Notes under the pieces: model-generated
The model's database searches: none
Told to the model about the DNA's origin: nothing
Seen by the model: the letters and a program-made list of their open reading frames with translations, nothing else
Source: Isoetes taiwanensis
Lineage: Eukaryota > Streptophyta > Lycopodiopsida > Isoetales > Isoetaceae
DNA: 64,000 nt
Direction of reading: 5' to 3'
Assembly: GCA_021234155.1 (NCBI GenBank)
Contig: JAJEKV010000396.1
Coordinates: forward strand, 1-64,000
Part shown: positions 33,451 through 43,200 of the stretch, in pieces
Numbering within the stretch: position 1 is the stretch's first letter
Layout of the letters: every line of letters begins with the position of its first letter
Position numbers and translations under genes: made by a program

Positions 33451-33540
33451 CCTCCACCGTGGGGTTTACCAAAGGCACGCCTCTAATTTAAATAGGAAAA
33501 TAGATGCACTATAAATACCAGAAAAAGGGTTATATCCCTT

Positions 33541-33625
33541 CAAGAAAGAAGTTGGCTTATTGGTAAAGGTGTTGGCTTGGGTGCGGAAAGGTCGGGGTTC
33601 AAGACCCCACAAGTACCTTTTTTAT
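33541..33625 (+). mobile_element. tRNA-like SINE head 1
   Basis: A box TGGCTTATTGG (33553-33563) and B box GGTTCAAGACC (33596-33606) with 32 nt between, followed by CCAC and a T-rich tail. The TGGCTTA..GGTAAAGG order fits a tRNA D-arm, but a full cloverleaf does not form. Confidence 0.6.
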
Positions 33626-33701
33626 ATAAAAAGTTGCTATCTGAGAGAGAAATAGAGTACTATATATGTATAAGAAATATATGAAGCACATATACTACAT
33701 T

Positions 33702-33800
33702 CAAGAGAGCTTGGTGTGGTGGTAGGCACCTAGGTTTGGAGTTCGAGAGGTCATGGGTTCAAATCTCGGGTTGAGGCGCCATAAAATATGTATATAAAGA
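33702..33800 (+). mobile_element. tRNA-like SINE head 2
   Basis: A box TGGTGTGGTGG (33712-33722) and B box GGTTCAAATCT (33756-33766) with 33 nt between, followed by an A/T-rich tail. It lies 75 nt after head 1 and differs from it, so these are two insertions or two families. Confidence 0.6.
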
Positions 33801-34149
33801 AAATAATAAAATTTTATATCGGCGGAAACACAGCGTTTTATAATGGTCGGGCACCGACAGCATTATCTGCATTTCTACCGCGTGTAAGTCGTTAAAAGCA
33901 AAGGCTTCGAGTTGACTTCGGGGCCCCTCCTTGACCATTTTACCGCCAATTAACGTTGTCCTAGGGTATTTAAGTACGCCCGATCCAATGGAGCCATTCG
34001 CCTTCATCCCAGCTACCTACAAAAGGTTATAGCCCCTCCAAACTTGGGTCCTCCGGTCGCCCTAACTTCTTTAAACCTAACCGACGAACTCTGATAGTTA
34101 GAGTTTGTTGGTGCTATGATTAGGTCACCAGAATCATGGCTCGTCCATT
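33801..34149. other. No recognised gene
   Basis: Mixed composition; a plus-strand TATTTAAG at about 33968 could be a TATA box of an unseen LTR. Nothing else is supported. Confidence 0.4.
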
Positions 34150-35801
34150 AATGACGCTCCTCGAATATATCACGGCACCCGGGCGGTATACATACGGGAC
34201 CTTCCCTCCCATGGCAACCAACTTGCCATGAGCGGGCTCCTCCATCGTCTATTCCGGGCCATCTATGAAATGATGCCCGAAAGAAGGACACGGCGGGGTC
34301 ATTCAAACCACGCCTTCAATGGGACTCCTACATCCGGAGAATGAATACAAGGGTTAGCACACAAAGCATAAATCATATAAATAACCACCACGAAGGGTGG
34401 CGCATCCATCAAATACCAGCGGCATAGAATATGCATCTAAACCTAAGAAAACGCCCAAACCCGGGTTCTACCCGCTCGGACTCGGTGTGGATCGGTGGAC
34501 CGGGGCCTCAAGAGATCGGCGGTACGGTCTTGGCATGGCGTGGCTGGCATAGAACATCGGCTGGGTTGTCCACTCCATCCAGCCCCTCGTGCACACTTTT
34601 GCGATGATGGGTTGGATTCATGCTATGGCTTCATTTATAGCCTTAGGGGAGAGCAGCTCAAGGTATCACCCCTTGAACCTACTCGGGTTCATGGACCGGG
34701 TCCGATGAGGGGTGGGAAGCGCCCCTTCGAGAATCCTGGTGGTTCCATGGGTGAGCTAGAATAGTGCATCGGCGACCCCGCATCCGTGCGGACCTACTCA
34801 CCTAAATCTACTCAAAGTGCAAGGTGCTCCATACGGATCACACCTCTACACCTGGGGAGTGTCGGACCCATACCCGGCCCCCTCGGACCGGCTATCAGGC
34901 CTAGCCCACTGTAGGAGTCTGGGGGAGCCTTGTATGCTCGTGCAAGACCCCACCCCTCATGTCACCACCTGTGTTTTGTTATGCGGTGCTAAGCGGACCA
35001 TAGCATCTAGGACCCGTGGGCTCTTGTGCACAGCCGCAATATTGGGAATTACAGTGGTTTTATCTAGGAACATACTAGCATTATATGAGTTCAGAGGTCT
35101 CTACCAGCCCTTATTTCCCCATTTCGAGAGATACCATACAAAGAACTATCAATCCATCCTTTTTAGGAACCAAACCGTAATCGATTATAAAGAGAATTTA
35201 CCTTTTACAATCAAGGGTTAGTTCCTACCATTAAACACAGAGAGAAACAGCATGAACATCACAACAAGTGCCCAACAGGGGCTACCCTAGAATTCACAAC
35301 TAAACTACTACCAACCAGTGTTTCGGCTGGACCCGTTATCGTGGGGTGCTTCCATAGTGTCTTCACGAAGGGTGGCAAAGAAGCTAGGGGTTGTTTAGTG
35401 ATTTTGGTAAGGTCAGCAACAGTCCTTGGGCACTCAGCTGCTCCTTGGCGGCCAACAGTCCTTGGCTCCCCACCGCTCCTTGGCTGGAGCTCCTCTCCTC
35501 CATCTCCACCTGCTCCTAATTCGGTGGGGGCACAAAAGCCCTAATTTGGGTGTCCAAAATGGAAACCATGCCTTGCCCAATCGATTTGGGCCAAGTGGCA
35601 CCCCCTTGTTGGTGCTAATTAACTAATTTAGCTTAATTAGGGTAACTAGGCTATATACTTTATAATTATCCACAATGGATTTATTAACATAGCTAAATAA
35701 AACCATTGTGGTCGACGCCCACTTAGCCAATTACCCCCTTATGTCCTAGTGACGTGTCCCGGCGTGCATACGTATACCGTATGAATGCCTGGAACGTCAC
35801 A
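34150..35801 (-). mobile_element. Nearly complete LTR, TGTGACG family (copy B)
   Basis: Runs from TGACGCTCCTCGAATAT (matching 16481) to TGGAACGTCACA, about 1.65 kb. It contains all blocks seen in copies A (head) and D (tail). The minus strand holds TTATAAAGTATATAGCC as a TATA box, supporting minus-strand transcription. No primer site lies beyond the 34150 end and no polyprotein beyond 35801, where a LINE begins in the middle of a codon run, so it looks like a solo LTR inserted in the LINE. Five-base flanks (GTCCA region versus GGCCT) do not match, so the left edge is uncertain. Confidence 0.7.
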
Positions 35802-35976
35802 GGCCTGACACAACAGCTCCCTTCGAACATTAAAGTTCTGATCACAACAGCAACCACAGGAACAGTTATTTTCGCCATGATCCGAAGTGTTGGCCGCTCC
35901 GAAAAGTTTTATCCAATCATTGTTGGTGTTGATATTAGTTCTCCTCCATTTGAGCTTCCTCGTCAACAAGAATAAT
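35802..35976 (-). pseudogene. LINE 3' cysteine-rich exon (copy 2)
   Basis: The minus-strand frame contains KLKWRRTNINTNNDWIKLFG, then HGENNCSCGCCC..FNVRRELLCQAC. It aligns with the LINE at 44604-44951 (LRWRRMNLHANALWLTQFG, HGEECQCNCAC). Upstream is an acceptor-like GGGTTTGATTTCAG; from that AG to the TGGAGG codons is 38 nt in both copies. Function unknown. The end is cut by LTR copy B. Confidence 0.55.
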
Positions 35977-35997
35977 GTATCTGAAATCAAACCCAAG

Positions 35998-36195
35998 TCA
36001 CCCATTAATACTCTGAATCCAATTAATATCATATAATACCTGCTTAATAATTCCTTCAGGAGGAATAATTTCACAATTAAAGATGAAAGCATTCCTTCCT
36101 TTCCAAATTCTCCAGAGGATGATGTAGATCGACCTCCAGTCGTCCGGGTTAGAGGGCATAAAGAATTCAGATTCATTCAAAGCTACCAAATTCAA
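35998..36195 (-). pseudogene. LINE reverse-transcriptase C-terminus (copy 2)
   Basis: The minus-strand run with WRSIYIILWRIWKGRNAFIF, then EGIIKQVLYDINWI, matches 44971-45110 (WRRYILLWRMWKGRNTLIF, KAIIKQAQYDINWV). This is the end of the zinc-binding, zf-RVT-type, plant LINE C-terminus. Only this tail remains. Confidence 0.65.
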
Positions 36196-36243
36196 GCCAA
36201 AAATGTCCTATCATTTCATGGATGCCCTATCAATTCCAATTCC

Positions 36244-37115
36244 TTGGCCTTATATACAGTCAAAACTCAAGCCTGCATGCCTTCTCATGCAAATCCGACC
36301 TGCTCCAGGTGGATTTCATGCATGGGCATGGAGCATGATTGGGCTCATCAGTCGCACCTGTTCAGGATCTTGGTGGAGCTTGTCCTTTTATACGGGGTCG
36401 AGGTCTGGGGCCCCATGTTGTCCCTTGCTACCTGGAATGATTTGGAGCAGCTACAGAATGTCATCTTGGCCCAGCACTGGGGGTGAAGTCCACGGTTCCA
36501 TATCAGATCTTGCTATAGAAGACAAGTTTCTTACCTCTTCAGAGGGCAACATTGGATCAGCACATCATCTGCTTTTAGAAGGTGGTCACTATGGACGATG
36601 CTCGCCTCCCTAGCCTAGCTTATGCCGTCATAATGGGGTTATACCTCAAAGCCTGTTGGAAGGAAAAGGGAGCTCACTGGCTCGTCAGATGGAATGTTCA
36701 CGAGCAAAGGTGCATACAGGTACAAATAGAGGCAGACCACCACAATCTGAGGTTGTGCCTTGATGCCTGCTTCCTCAGCAAGCTTTGGGATGCCGACGCT
36801 CTTGAATAGGTCAAGACAACACATTACCAGCACCATGTGAACCCCTCATTGGAATGGGCTCACAACGTTGCCTGCATACCCATCTGCCTAGGAAAAAGTG
36901 CAGACTCATTACCTCAATCTGTACAGGCACACGCCATTTCTGCATTGAGATAGGAAGATGGATTAGGGAACCACGACAGGACATGCTCTATAGATGCTAT
37001 CAAATGGAGGCCGTTGAAGATGAATGCCATACCCTACAGGGATGTCTGGCGTATGACAAAATCCAACGCACTATACTGAGTTGGTCATGCCTGCCAGCTA
37101 CATGTCATACTCAGC
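36244..37115 (+). pseudogene. LINE fragment of a second lineage, plus strand
   Basis: In pieces separated by stops and frame changes: LFRILVELVLLYGVEVWGPM, then WNDLEQLQNVILAQHWG (36350-36486), the thumb-like block (VLLYG.E.WG...W..LE..Q) after many LINE reverse transcriptases, and near 36900-37080 CTGTRHFCIEIGRW, then YRCYQMEAVEDECHTLQGC and AYDKIQR, the C..C....VEDE.H.L..C..Y...R zinc-binding end. This signature differs from the zf-RVT family at 35998 and 44971. The catalytic core is missing. Confidence 0.6.
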
Positions 37116-37132
37116 GCGGCTTCAGTCCGGAT

Positions 37133-38758
37133 TGTGACGTCCCCTACTCATATACGGTGCACTCACCGTATACAAGCAGGAGTTCATCCCCATACCAGCT
37201 CCATCGATGTCTGGGGCCCTCCACGTATCCTTGCAACCTTGATGAGTTCCGATTGGGAAGAATGAAGGGGTCATTTACCACTGTATCCCCTCGGGGCCTA
37301 CCTAGGCTGCGAATCGTAAACATACATGTCGTATACAACATCAACATCACATAACCATCTCGAAGGATGGCTCATCATATCTAAGATGCATAGACAAAGA
37401 TCGATTACATCACATATCGGATCCTACCCAAGGCTCAGACTCAAAGGGGATGATGGCGGCTTGGGTCTCCGAGAGGTCATTGCGGGCGTAATTCATGGCA
37501 AATGGATTTTACTGGCATAAGAACATGGCTTAGGGTAGTCCACTCCATCCGCCCTCCCGTGCACACTTTGCGTGAGTAGGTTGAAAAGTGTTGGGACTGG
37601 ACCGTAGCCCGCACGGATGCATAGCCAAAGGGGCTATTCTGGGGTTGCATCTCCCGATTCGGAAGGCGTAGGGATCACTCCCTCAGAGATCTACATGCTG
37701 ACTCAAGGTGACTAGAGGGCCACTGCCCTTATTCGACTTGAATCCAATGGAGAGTGACGCATCACTCCACGGGTGTCGAGCCCATGCCTTGCCCACACGC
37801 AGTGGCAAGCCATTAGACCTAGTCCACAGAGATCCCCGGTAGACTTTACACACCAGAGGGATCATTCTCCTGAGTCAGGGCATGAACCTCCTTGTAAGCC
37901 AGTCTGGCCCCTTCACCCACAACCAGGTGTGGCTCTTGTACACAGGCCGAATTTACAGTGTGCTAAAGAGGCTAGCTAGGAGCATCAACTACTAGGCTTT
38001 AAGGTCTCTACCGCCCTTCCCAATACAATGAGTCCACAGAGATACATCATCATACATATCACAGAAGAACTAAAGAACAAGATCTAATCTAAATCACAGA
38101 GTTAGGTTCTTTAGTTAGGCTCGATATCTAGGGATCTAGATGGCTGCTATGGGCAATTTAATAGGCTAAACCTACTTATTCAATGACTGGGAGGCGGTTT
38201 AGGCTATTAAATTGACAAAATACCTGATCCTTGACTCACTCCTCCTGTTCTGAACTCGACCATCCTGCTGAATTGCTAGAAGATGAAGCTAGAAAGGGGA
38301 ACTGATGAGCTAGATCGCTCAGACAGAGTTTGGGAGGTGGGTTTGGCTCCTGGAGCAAGTAAAACAGAGTCCTAGAATGCTATGGACGAAAATAGCAAGT
38401 TAGGGTTTCCTTTTCCTATATAGACAAAGGGTTAGGGCTAGGGTTCCCATTATCCCCTTTAGGCATGTGGGATAATTGGATGTGGCCCCACTTATATTAA
38501 ATAAGTGGCCTAGGATATCCACATGGATAAATGTGTACACATGGATAAATGTGTACACATTGACACACACATGGATAAGTGTGCACATGAGCAAATGTGC
38601 CCATAATTAAATGCACACACCTTGCAAGTTTCCCCCTAGGGTGCTACTTGCTCGCCACACGCTACGTTGGCGTACCGTCGGTCGGAATGGCGGTAATGCG
38701 TGTAGCGCAAGATAAATATACATCTTAGGACCGTATATCGTGGCTTGGAACGTCTACA
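37133..38758 (-). mobile_element. LTR, TGTGACG family (copy C)
   Basis: Begins TGTGACGTCCCCTACTC and ends TTGGAACGTCTACA, a one-base-changed version of the copy B end GGAACGTCACA. Inside are family landmarks (GTCCACTCCATCCGCCC, GTGCACACTTTGCG, AAGGTCTCTACCGCCCTT). It lies downstream, on the minus strand, of the chromovirus pol at 39396, so it could be that element's 3' LTR, although about 640 nt of other sequence separates them. Confidence 0.6.
38519..38610. repeat. ACATGGATAAATGTGTAC tandem repeat
   Basis: Two exact 18-19 bp copies followed by two or three degenerate ones (ACATGGATAAGTGTGC, ACATGAGCAAATGTGCCC). It lies within LTR copy C. Confidence 0.8.
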
Positions 38759-38889
38759 CGGATCTTTGGGATCATACCTCCAAGAGGTAATGGATCTGCG
38801 GGACCAACTCTATCCCCGGACACATACATGACTTGAATCTATCTTGTCTTATATGTATACCTGTACAGTTTGACGGCATTCTTATTATT

Positions 38890-39150
38890 ACTACAATTTT
38901 TTCCCTCGAAAACCTTTCGAGGCAAGGGTTTTTTTAACCCGGGCAGTAATAGGCTTGTTGCGCTCTCTTTTTGGGTCCCATAGGCCGATTGGTCTCCGTG
39001 GACAATAAAAGCCTATTCTATTCTATTCTATTCTATTCTATTCTATTCTATTCTATTCTATTCTATTCTATGTTATCCTATGCCATCCCATCCCCATCCC
39101 ATCCCCATCCCATCCCATCCCATCCCATCCCATCCCATCCCATCCTATTC
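38890..39150 (+). mobile_element. Retroposon 3' end with (TTCTA)n tail, candidate
   Basis: Two adjacent hairpins, CCTCGAAA-acc-TTTCGAGG (38904-38922) and GGGTT-ttttt-AACCC (38926-38940), are followed by about 70 nt ending GACAATAAAAGCC. Then come an 11-copy (TATTC)n run (39014-39070) and a (CCCAT)n run (39083-39143). A hairpin plus a short-tandem tail instead of poly(A) is typical of RTE-like and some other non-LTR elements; that identity is inferred. Confidence 0.45.
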
Positions 39151-39395
39151 TATTTTTAACCTTACCTAATGTTTTTTCATAAACATTAGATGCCTCTAGG
39201 GCCAACTTTGGCTAGTCCCAGTATGTCCGTATAGCCCGACTACGGGCTTATGGTCCACCATATAGCAACTATGTCCCCAGCATACTATCAGTAGTACTGC
39301 CATGCTCATGGAATTCCGTCTGGAGTCCGTTATCGGCTATAACCTGGAAGCACCTGTATCATCTAAGACCTTGTCCTGAAGTTATTTTAACTAGT

Positions 39396-39745
39396 TCAGA
39401 TGAGGAAACCGTAGCATGAACTCACCTGACTCCGCATACTCGGAGTCTGGCCTTGCCACAAGACCAAATGTTCTACAACATCTATGTTGCACAGCTGCCG
39501 AACTCTTTTATCTAAAAGACATTCTGGTGTTATAGAGGAGTTTACTACAAATGGTATACTCCCAGGACTGACCACGTTATCTGTATCTAGTATAGCACAC
39601 TTCACTTGACCTACATAAAACATCGGATAGAACCTAAGGTCCTATAATGAGCTCAACTCATATGCCATTTGGACCTATTATTTTCAGAATCTTAAAGGGT
39701 CTGGCATAGCATGGAGTAAGCTTATACACCCATCCTTTCACTAAA
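39396..39745 (-). pseudogene. Integrase tail and chromodomain remnant
   Basis: The first part reads KLTPCYARPFKILKIIGPNG (family: KL.PR..GPF.I....G). Then FYVGQVKCAIL, PGSIPFVVNSSITPECLLDK and VVEHLVLWQGQTP follow, like the HVS.LK...P and LV.WQG.....TWE blocks of chromovirus polyproteins. The aromatic cage cannot be judged because of frame breaks. Confidence 0.65.
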
Positions 39746-39747
39746 GG

Positions 39748-40202
39748 TCATAAGCTATTCACCCTTAGTGACGAAGGATAGACCACTCTCAAAAAGACAT
39801 AATCACCCTCTTTATAGGAGACCTCTTGTCTATGCTTATTAGCACTAGACTTATATCGATCTTGAGCCCCTTGCAAATTCTGCTTGCATTGATGCAGTAT
39901 TGTATCCATATCATGAAGTATGTTCACAGTTGCTTCTGTTTTGAGATACTTATGCATTCCAACATAAGTTCTTGGGTTCCTACCAATCATAGCCACAAAA
40001 GGTGTCATCTTGATCTTCGTATGATGGCTATTGTTGTGGGCAAATTCCAAGTATGGCAAATAATTCTCCCACTTAGGTTTTTTCTCATTAACAAAACTTC
40101 TCATCATATCCTCAAGAATCATGTTGATTCTCTCAATTTGTCCATCAATTTGTAGATGATTACCACTACTCATACGCAACCGAACTTTTAACCCCTTCAG
40201 CA
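39748..40202 (-). pseudogene. Integrase core, right part, and C-terminus
   Basis: Minus strand LRMSSGNHLQIDGQIERINM (family: S..HPQTDGQTER.N), NYLPYLEFAHNNSHH, then KEGDYVFLRV. It contains the region of the third catalytic residue (Glu of GQIER) and the GD.V.L C-terminal block. A stop follows near 39748. Confidence 0.85.
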
Positions 40203-40880
40203 CATCCCTCCAAACTTTTTTTTTTTTTTTTTTGAGAGAAAGAAGCTTTTTAGTCATTAATTATAGAAAACAATTACATATTGTCATAGGCATATCCAAA
40301 ATGATAAGCCAAAATATTCAAGCTAATAATAATAAAAAAGTTTTAAGTAGCTTGAAATAGCAGGAACTTGAAAATTCTGGAATTTAGCAGTGAAGATATG
40401 TATAGATCCAATGAAGTCAGTCTAGAAGTGAATCCAGAACTCCTTAGCAGCTGATCCTCTGTATGAAGATAGAATATGTGATGTATTGAACCTGGCAAAA
40501 GAAAAAAAGTCAGAAGTTATAGGAAGTCAAGAAGTGAAAGTGGTCTCGAATGAAAGGTTGGTAAATGGGGATTTGATTGTTCCCCCAGTCAACCAGCTCA
40601 ATGAGTCTAACAGAGTTGCAGGTGGCCATAAGATGGATCAGGGTCCCAAAGCAATCTGCACGTCCCCTATGATAATAATAGCTCTCTCTGTAGAGTTCAA
40701 ACTGGGCATCTGTCATTTCTCTGCCATATCTATAAATGAACCACCATATTGCTGTCATTAGGTGAGTGCCTTTACAGAATTCTTCTGCCCAAAGAACTTC
40801 CCTTTGTGGAACCTCACTTAATCTATCCATTAGCTGCCCTTTGACTGTCCCAGTCCAGAAACTGTCATCCCTCCAAACTT
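40203..40880. repeat. 15 bp target-site duplication pair
   Basis: CATCCCTCCAAACTT at 40203-40217 and 40866-40880 flanks the LINE insertion. Removing one copy and the insert makes the integrase reading continuous. Confidence 0.9.
40218..40865 (-). mobile_element. 5'-truncated LINE or retroposon inserted in integrase
   Basis: About 650 nt with a T-run at its left end (poly(A) on the minus strand), flanked by a 15 bp target duplication, so it arrived by target-primed reverse transcription. The minus-strand reading includes AEEFCKGTHLMTAIWWFIYR and GREMTDAQFELYRESYYYHR. I do not recognise this domain; by position it is the 3' end of a LINE coding region plus its UTR (AATGACTAAAAAGCTTCTTT before the A-run). 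Confidence 0.85.
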
Positions 40881-40960
40881 GACCTGCGAACTTGGTATCC
40901 CTATCACTTATAATAGATAGGAAAAATCCAAAAGTCGAAAACACGTACTGCATATAGGCT
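40881..40960 (-). pseudogene. Integrase core, left part before the insertion
   Basis: Minus strand STFGFFLSIISDRDTKFAGQ, the G.P..I.SDRD..F block around the second catalytic Asp of the DDE integrase core. It is interrupted directly after QVWRD by the LINE insertion at 40218-40865. Confidence 0.85.
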
Positions 40961-40999
40961 GCAGCTACATCGAATCATGTAGCATCACCCTTTAGAGGT

Positions 41000-41440
41000 A
41001 TGAACTTAACATAGTCAAACAATTGACTACAACCAAAATTTGGGTTTGTTGCTTAGCAGTCCGAGGTAATCATACTATAAAGTCTATACTCACACATTTC
41101 CACCTCTCATTCGGTACGGAAATGGGTTCCAACAGGCTGGGGTCTTGCCATGGTCAGCTTTCACTTGGTCTTGCAAACCCGGCCAATAGTATTGCCTTTT
41201 AACTAGCTCGTAAGTTTTCCATTCACCCCCATGCCCAGCTTATGGGGTTATAATGCTCAAGAATGATGGCTTCTCGCAAATCTTTGTACAAAGGAACGTA
41301 CACTCTTCCCTTATAGAAGTATAACCCTTCATGCTCGGTCCACCAATCCCCAGTTTTGGTGACTGCAGGGTCTTATTGATCCTTTGAATAAGCATCCCTA
41401 ATCCTTTAGAGAAGGTCATTCTCCATGATAGCAAGAGCAT
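41000..41440 (-). pseudogene. Integrase zinc-finger region, eroded
   Basis: In shifting minus frames: TGDWWTEHEGLYFY, then KGRVYVPL and LREAIILEHYNP, the LR..II.E.HD segment before the HHCC finger. The finger's own residues are mostly lost between 41000 and 41240. Confidence 0.6.
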
Positions 41441-41470
41441 TCACATGCTTAATTCTAGATAAAGCATCTG

Positions 41471-41700
41471 CTATTGGGTTATTCTTCCCAGGTGTATGCT
41501 CAATACTAAAATGAAATTCTTAAAGGAAATCAAGCCATCTAGCCTACCTAGAGCTAATTTCAACTTGAATTTGCAAAAACTCAGCAGTTTATGATCTGTA
41601 TAGACGACAAACTTGAGTGGCTCTTTACTTGTACCACTTCTCAAGTAATGTCTCCATGTTTTCAAAGCATGGATTATTGCCAATCGTTCTTGCTAATATA
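41471..41700 (-). pseudogene. Gypsy RNase H fragment
   Basis: Minus-strand MAIIHALKTWRHYLRSG followed by KFVVYTDHKLLSF, the Lys..W..YL....F.v.TDH..L block of gypsy RNase H. The frame then degenerates. Confidence 0.8.
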
Positions 41701-41856
41701 TTGCATAATTCTGCTTGGCAAAATTAAACTTTCAACTTTCATAAGCCACTACCTGATCTTGTTGCATTAATACAGCTCCAACTGCTTGACCACAAGCATC
41801 AGTATAAACCTCAAAGGATTCCTTGAGATCGGGTACCTTTAGTATGGGACTGCTAA

Positions 41857-42234
41857 TCAACAACATTCTAATAAGCTCAAAGCTTCTTGTTGTGCTTTAT
41901 CCCGTATATACTTGCAATCTTTCTTCAAAAGATCCGTGAGTAGAGCTATCTTAGAAAATTTTCTATAGTACGTAGCCAAATTCAGAAAACTTCTCAACTC
42001 GGAAACATTTTCAGGTGGTAGCCAGTCTTGCACCATCTGCACCTTTCTTGGATCTGGTGACACTCCCTCTCCCAAAAAGATGTGTCCTAGGTATGCAACC
42101 CTTAGCTTAAGAAAATCACACTTGGATATCTTAGCATAAGTTTCTGAGTGCGAAGTGTTTGCAATACTTGCTCCAAATGACCAAAGTGCTCTTCTAACAT
42201 TTGTAAATACACCTCGACAAACTTATCTAAGTGT
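41857..42234 (-). pseudogene. Gypsy RT second half, catalytic YxDD lost
   Basis: Continues [20 protein letters not shown], where the family normally reads VYLDDILVYS...EEH..HL. The residues holding both catalytic aspartates are deleted. Downstream are [17 protein letters not shown] and [16 protein letters not shown], the usual connection block. Reverse transcription is impossible from this copy. Confidence 0.85.
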
Positions 42235-42726
42235 TCAGAGAATACTTTTTTCATCAACCTCATAAAGGTTGTGGGAGTATTTGTGAGACCAAAATGGCAT
42301 CACTAAGAACTCATAATGCCCCTGATGAGTTCTAAATGCCCTCTTAGGTTCATCACCTGCTCGAGTCCTAATTTGATGATAACCGCTACACAAATCAATC
42401 TTACTGAACCACTTGCCTCCATCAAGACGATCTAAAATATCATCTATCTGAGGCAATGGATACCTATCCTTGATAGTTGCCTTGTTAAGAGCACGATAAT
42501 CTATGCACATTCGCATAGTTTCATCCTTCTTCTTAACAAGCAAAACTGGACTTGCAAAAAGCGACTGACTAGGCTTAATAAATCCCCTTACAAGCAGTTC
42601 TTTAACTTGATGCTTAACTTCTTCTAACTCTAGAGGACTAAGATGATATGGAGCACGCATCATTGGCAAGCACAATTTCATGCTCAACTCCCCGAGAAGG
42701 TGGGGTCCTTTTCTCTGCATTTGCAC
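42235..42726 (-). pseudogene. Gypsy reverse transcriptase, N-terminal half
   Basis: The minus-strand frame holds classic gypsy RT blocks: [69 protein letters not shown] and the [11 protein letters not shown]-type block. After MPF the frame is shifted by one extra T near 42290 (the next frame continues [15 protein letters not shown]), so the polyprotein is broken here. The first catalytic Asp (in FSKIDL) is present. Confidence 0.9.
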
Positions 42727-42769
42727 TTTATAAATGGATCCAATTTGACTGGGCTGAATAAGGGGGTCT

Positions 42770-43200
42770 TGCTAGTATAGTTGGGGCTTTGGCGCGTTTT
42801 ATTTACTAGGGCATCCTTGTGAGCTAAGCCTAATAGCTTGCCTCTGTGTATGGGCAAGATAGGGATCTTTCGCCTTCTGGATGATTCGTCGTCTAAGTGG
42901 AGTTAAATCGAGTATGGAGGTGAGGAGCCACGTTTCTTTAGCTCACCCATCTTGGTCTAGCGGTACCTAGAGGAGCGTCCTCTCATTCTACATAATCAGA
43001 CCAGCACATATAAAACCCTGGAGTAGTTTCTTAGGACCACATCTTCTGCAGGCTACATTATGGATTGGGTCTTGGTATATCTGCAAAGTATGCATAGGAG
43101 GGGCGGATGGAGTGGACAACCCTAGCCATTCTTCTATGCCAGCCAAATCTATTTTCATGATCATGTCTGCAATTATCTAGAAGCCTTTATTGCCAGCTCC
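42770..43200 (+). mobile_element. LTR fragment, TGTGACG family, opposite orientation
   Basis: 43080-43145 read in reverse matches the LTR landmark GGCATAGAAC..GGCTAGGGTTGTCC..CTCCATCCGCCC of copies A-C, so this piece points the other way. Other parts (GGTGAGCTAAAG, reversed) also fit. It cannot be the 5' LTR of the neighbouring chromovirus. Confidence 0.5.

Larger units (their letters stand above)
39396..42760 (-). mobile_element. Ty3/gypsy chromovirus pol remnant
   Basis: Minus-strand order is RT, RNase H, integrase, chromodomain, the gypsy order, each annotated below. Gag and protease are absent upstream of 42760. Multiple frameshifts, stops and a LINE insertion make it non-functional. The chromodomain-like end (39396-39740) places it among chromoviruses. 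Confidence 0.85.

Noticed and set aside
34150-38758. LTR copies B and C as the two LTRs of one full-length element
   Set aside because: Same orientation, but the DNA between them is two LINE fragments on opposite strands, without primer site or gag-pol, and copy B sits inside the LINE.
42770-43200. 5' LTR of the adjacent chromovirus
   Set aside because: The LTR landmarks there run in the opposite orientation to the minus-strand pol and to copy C.
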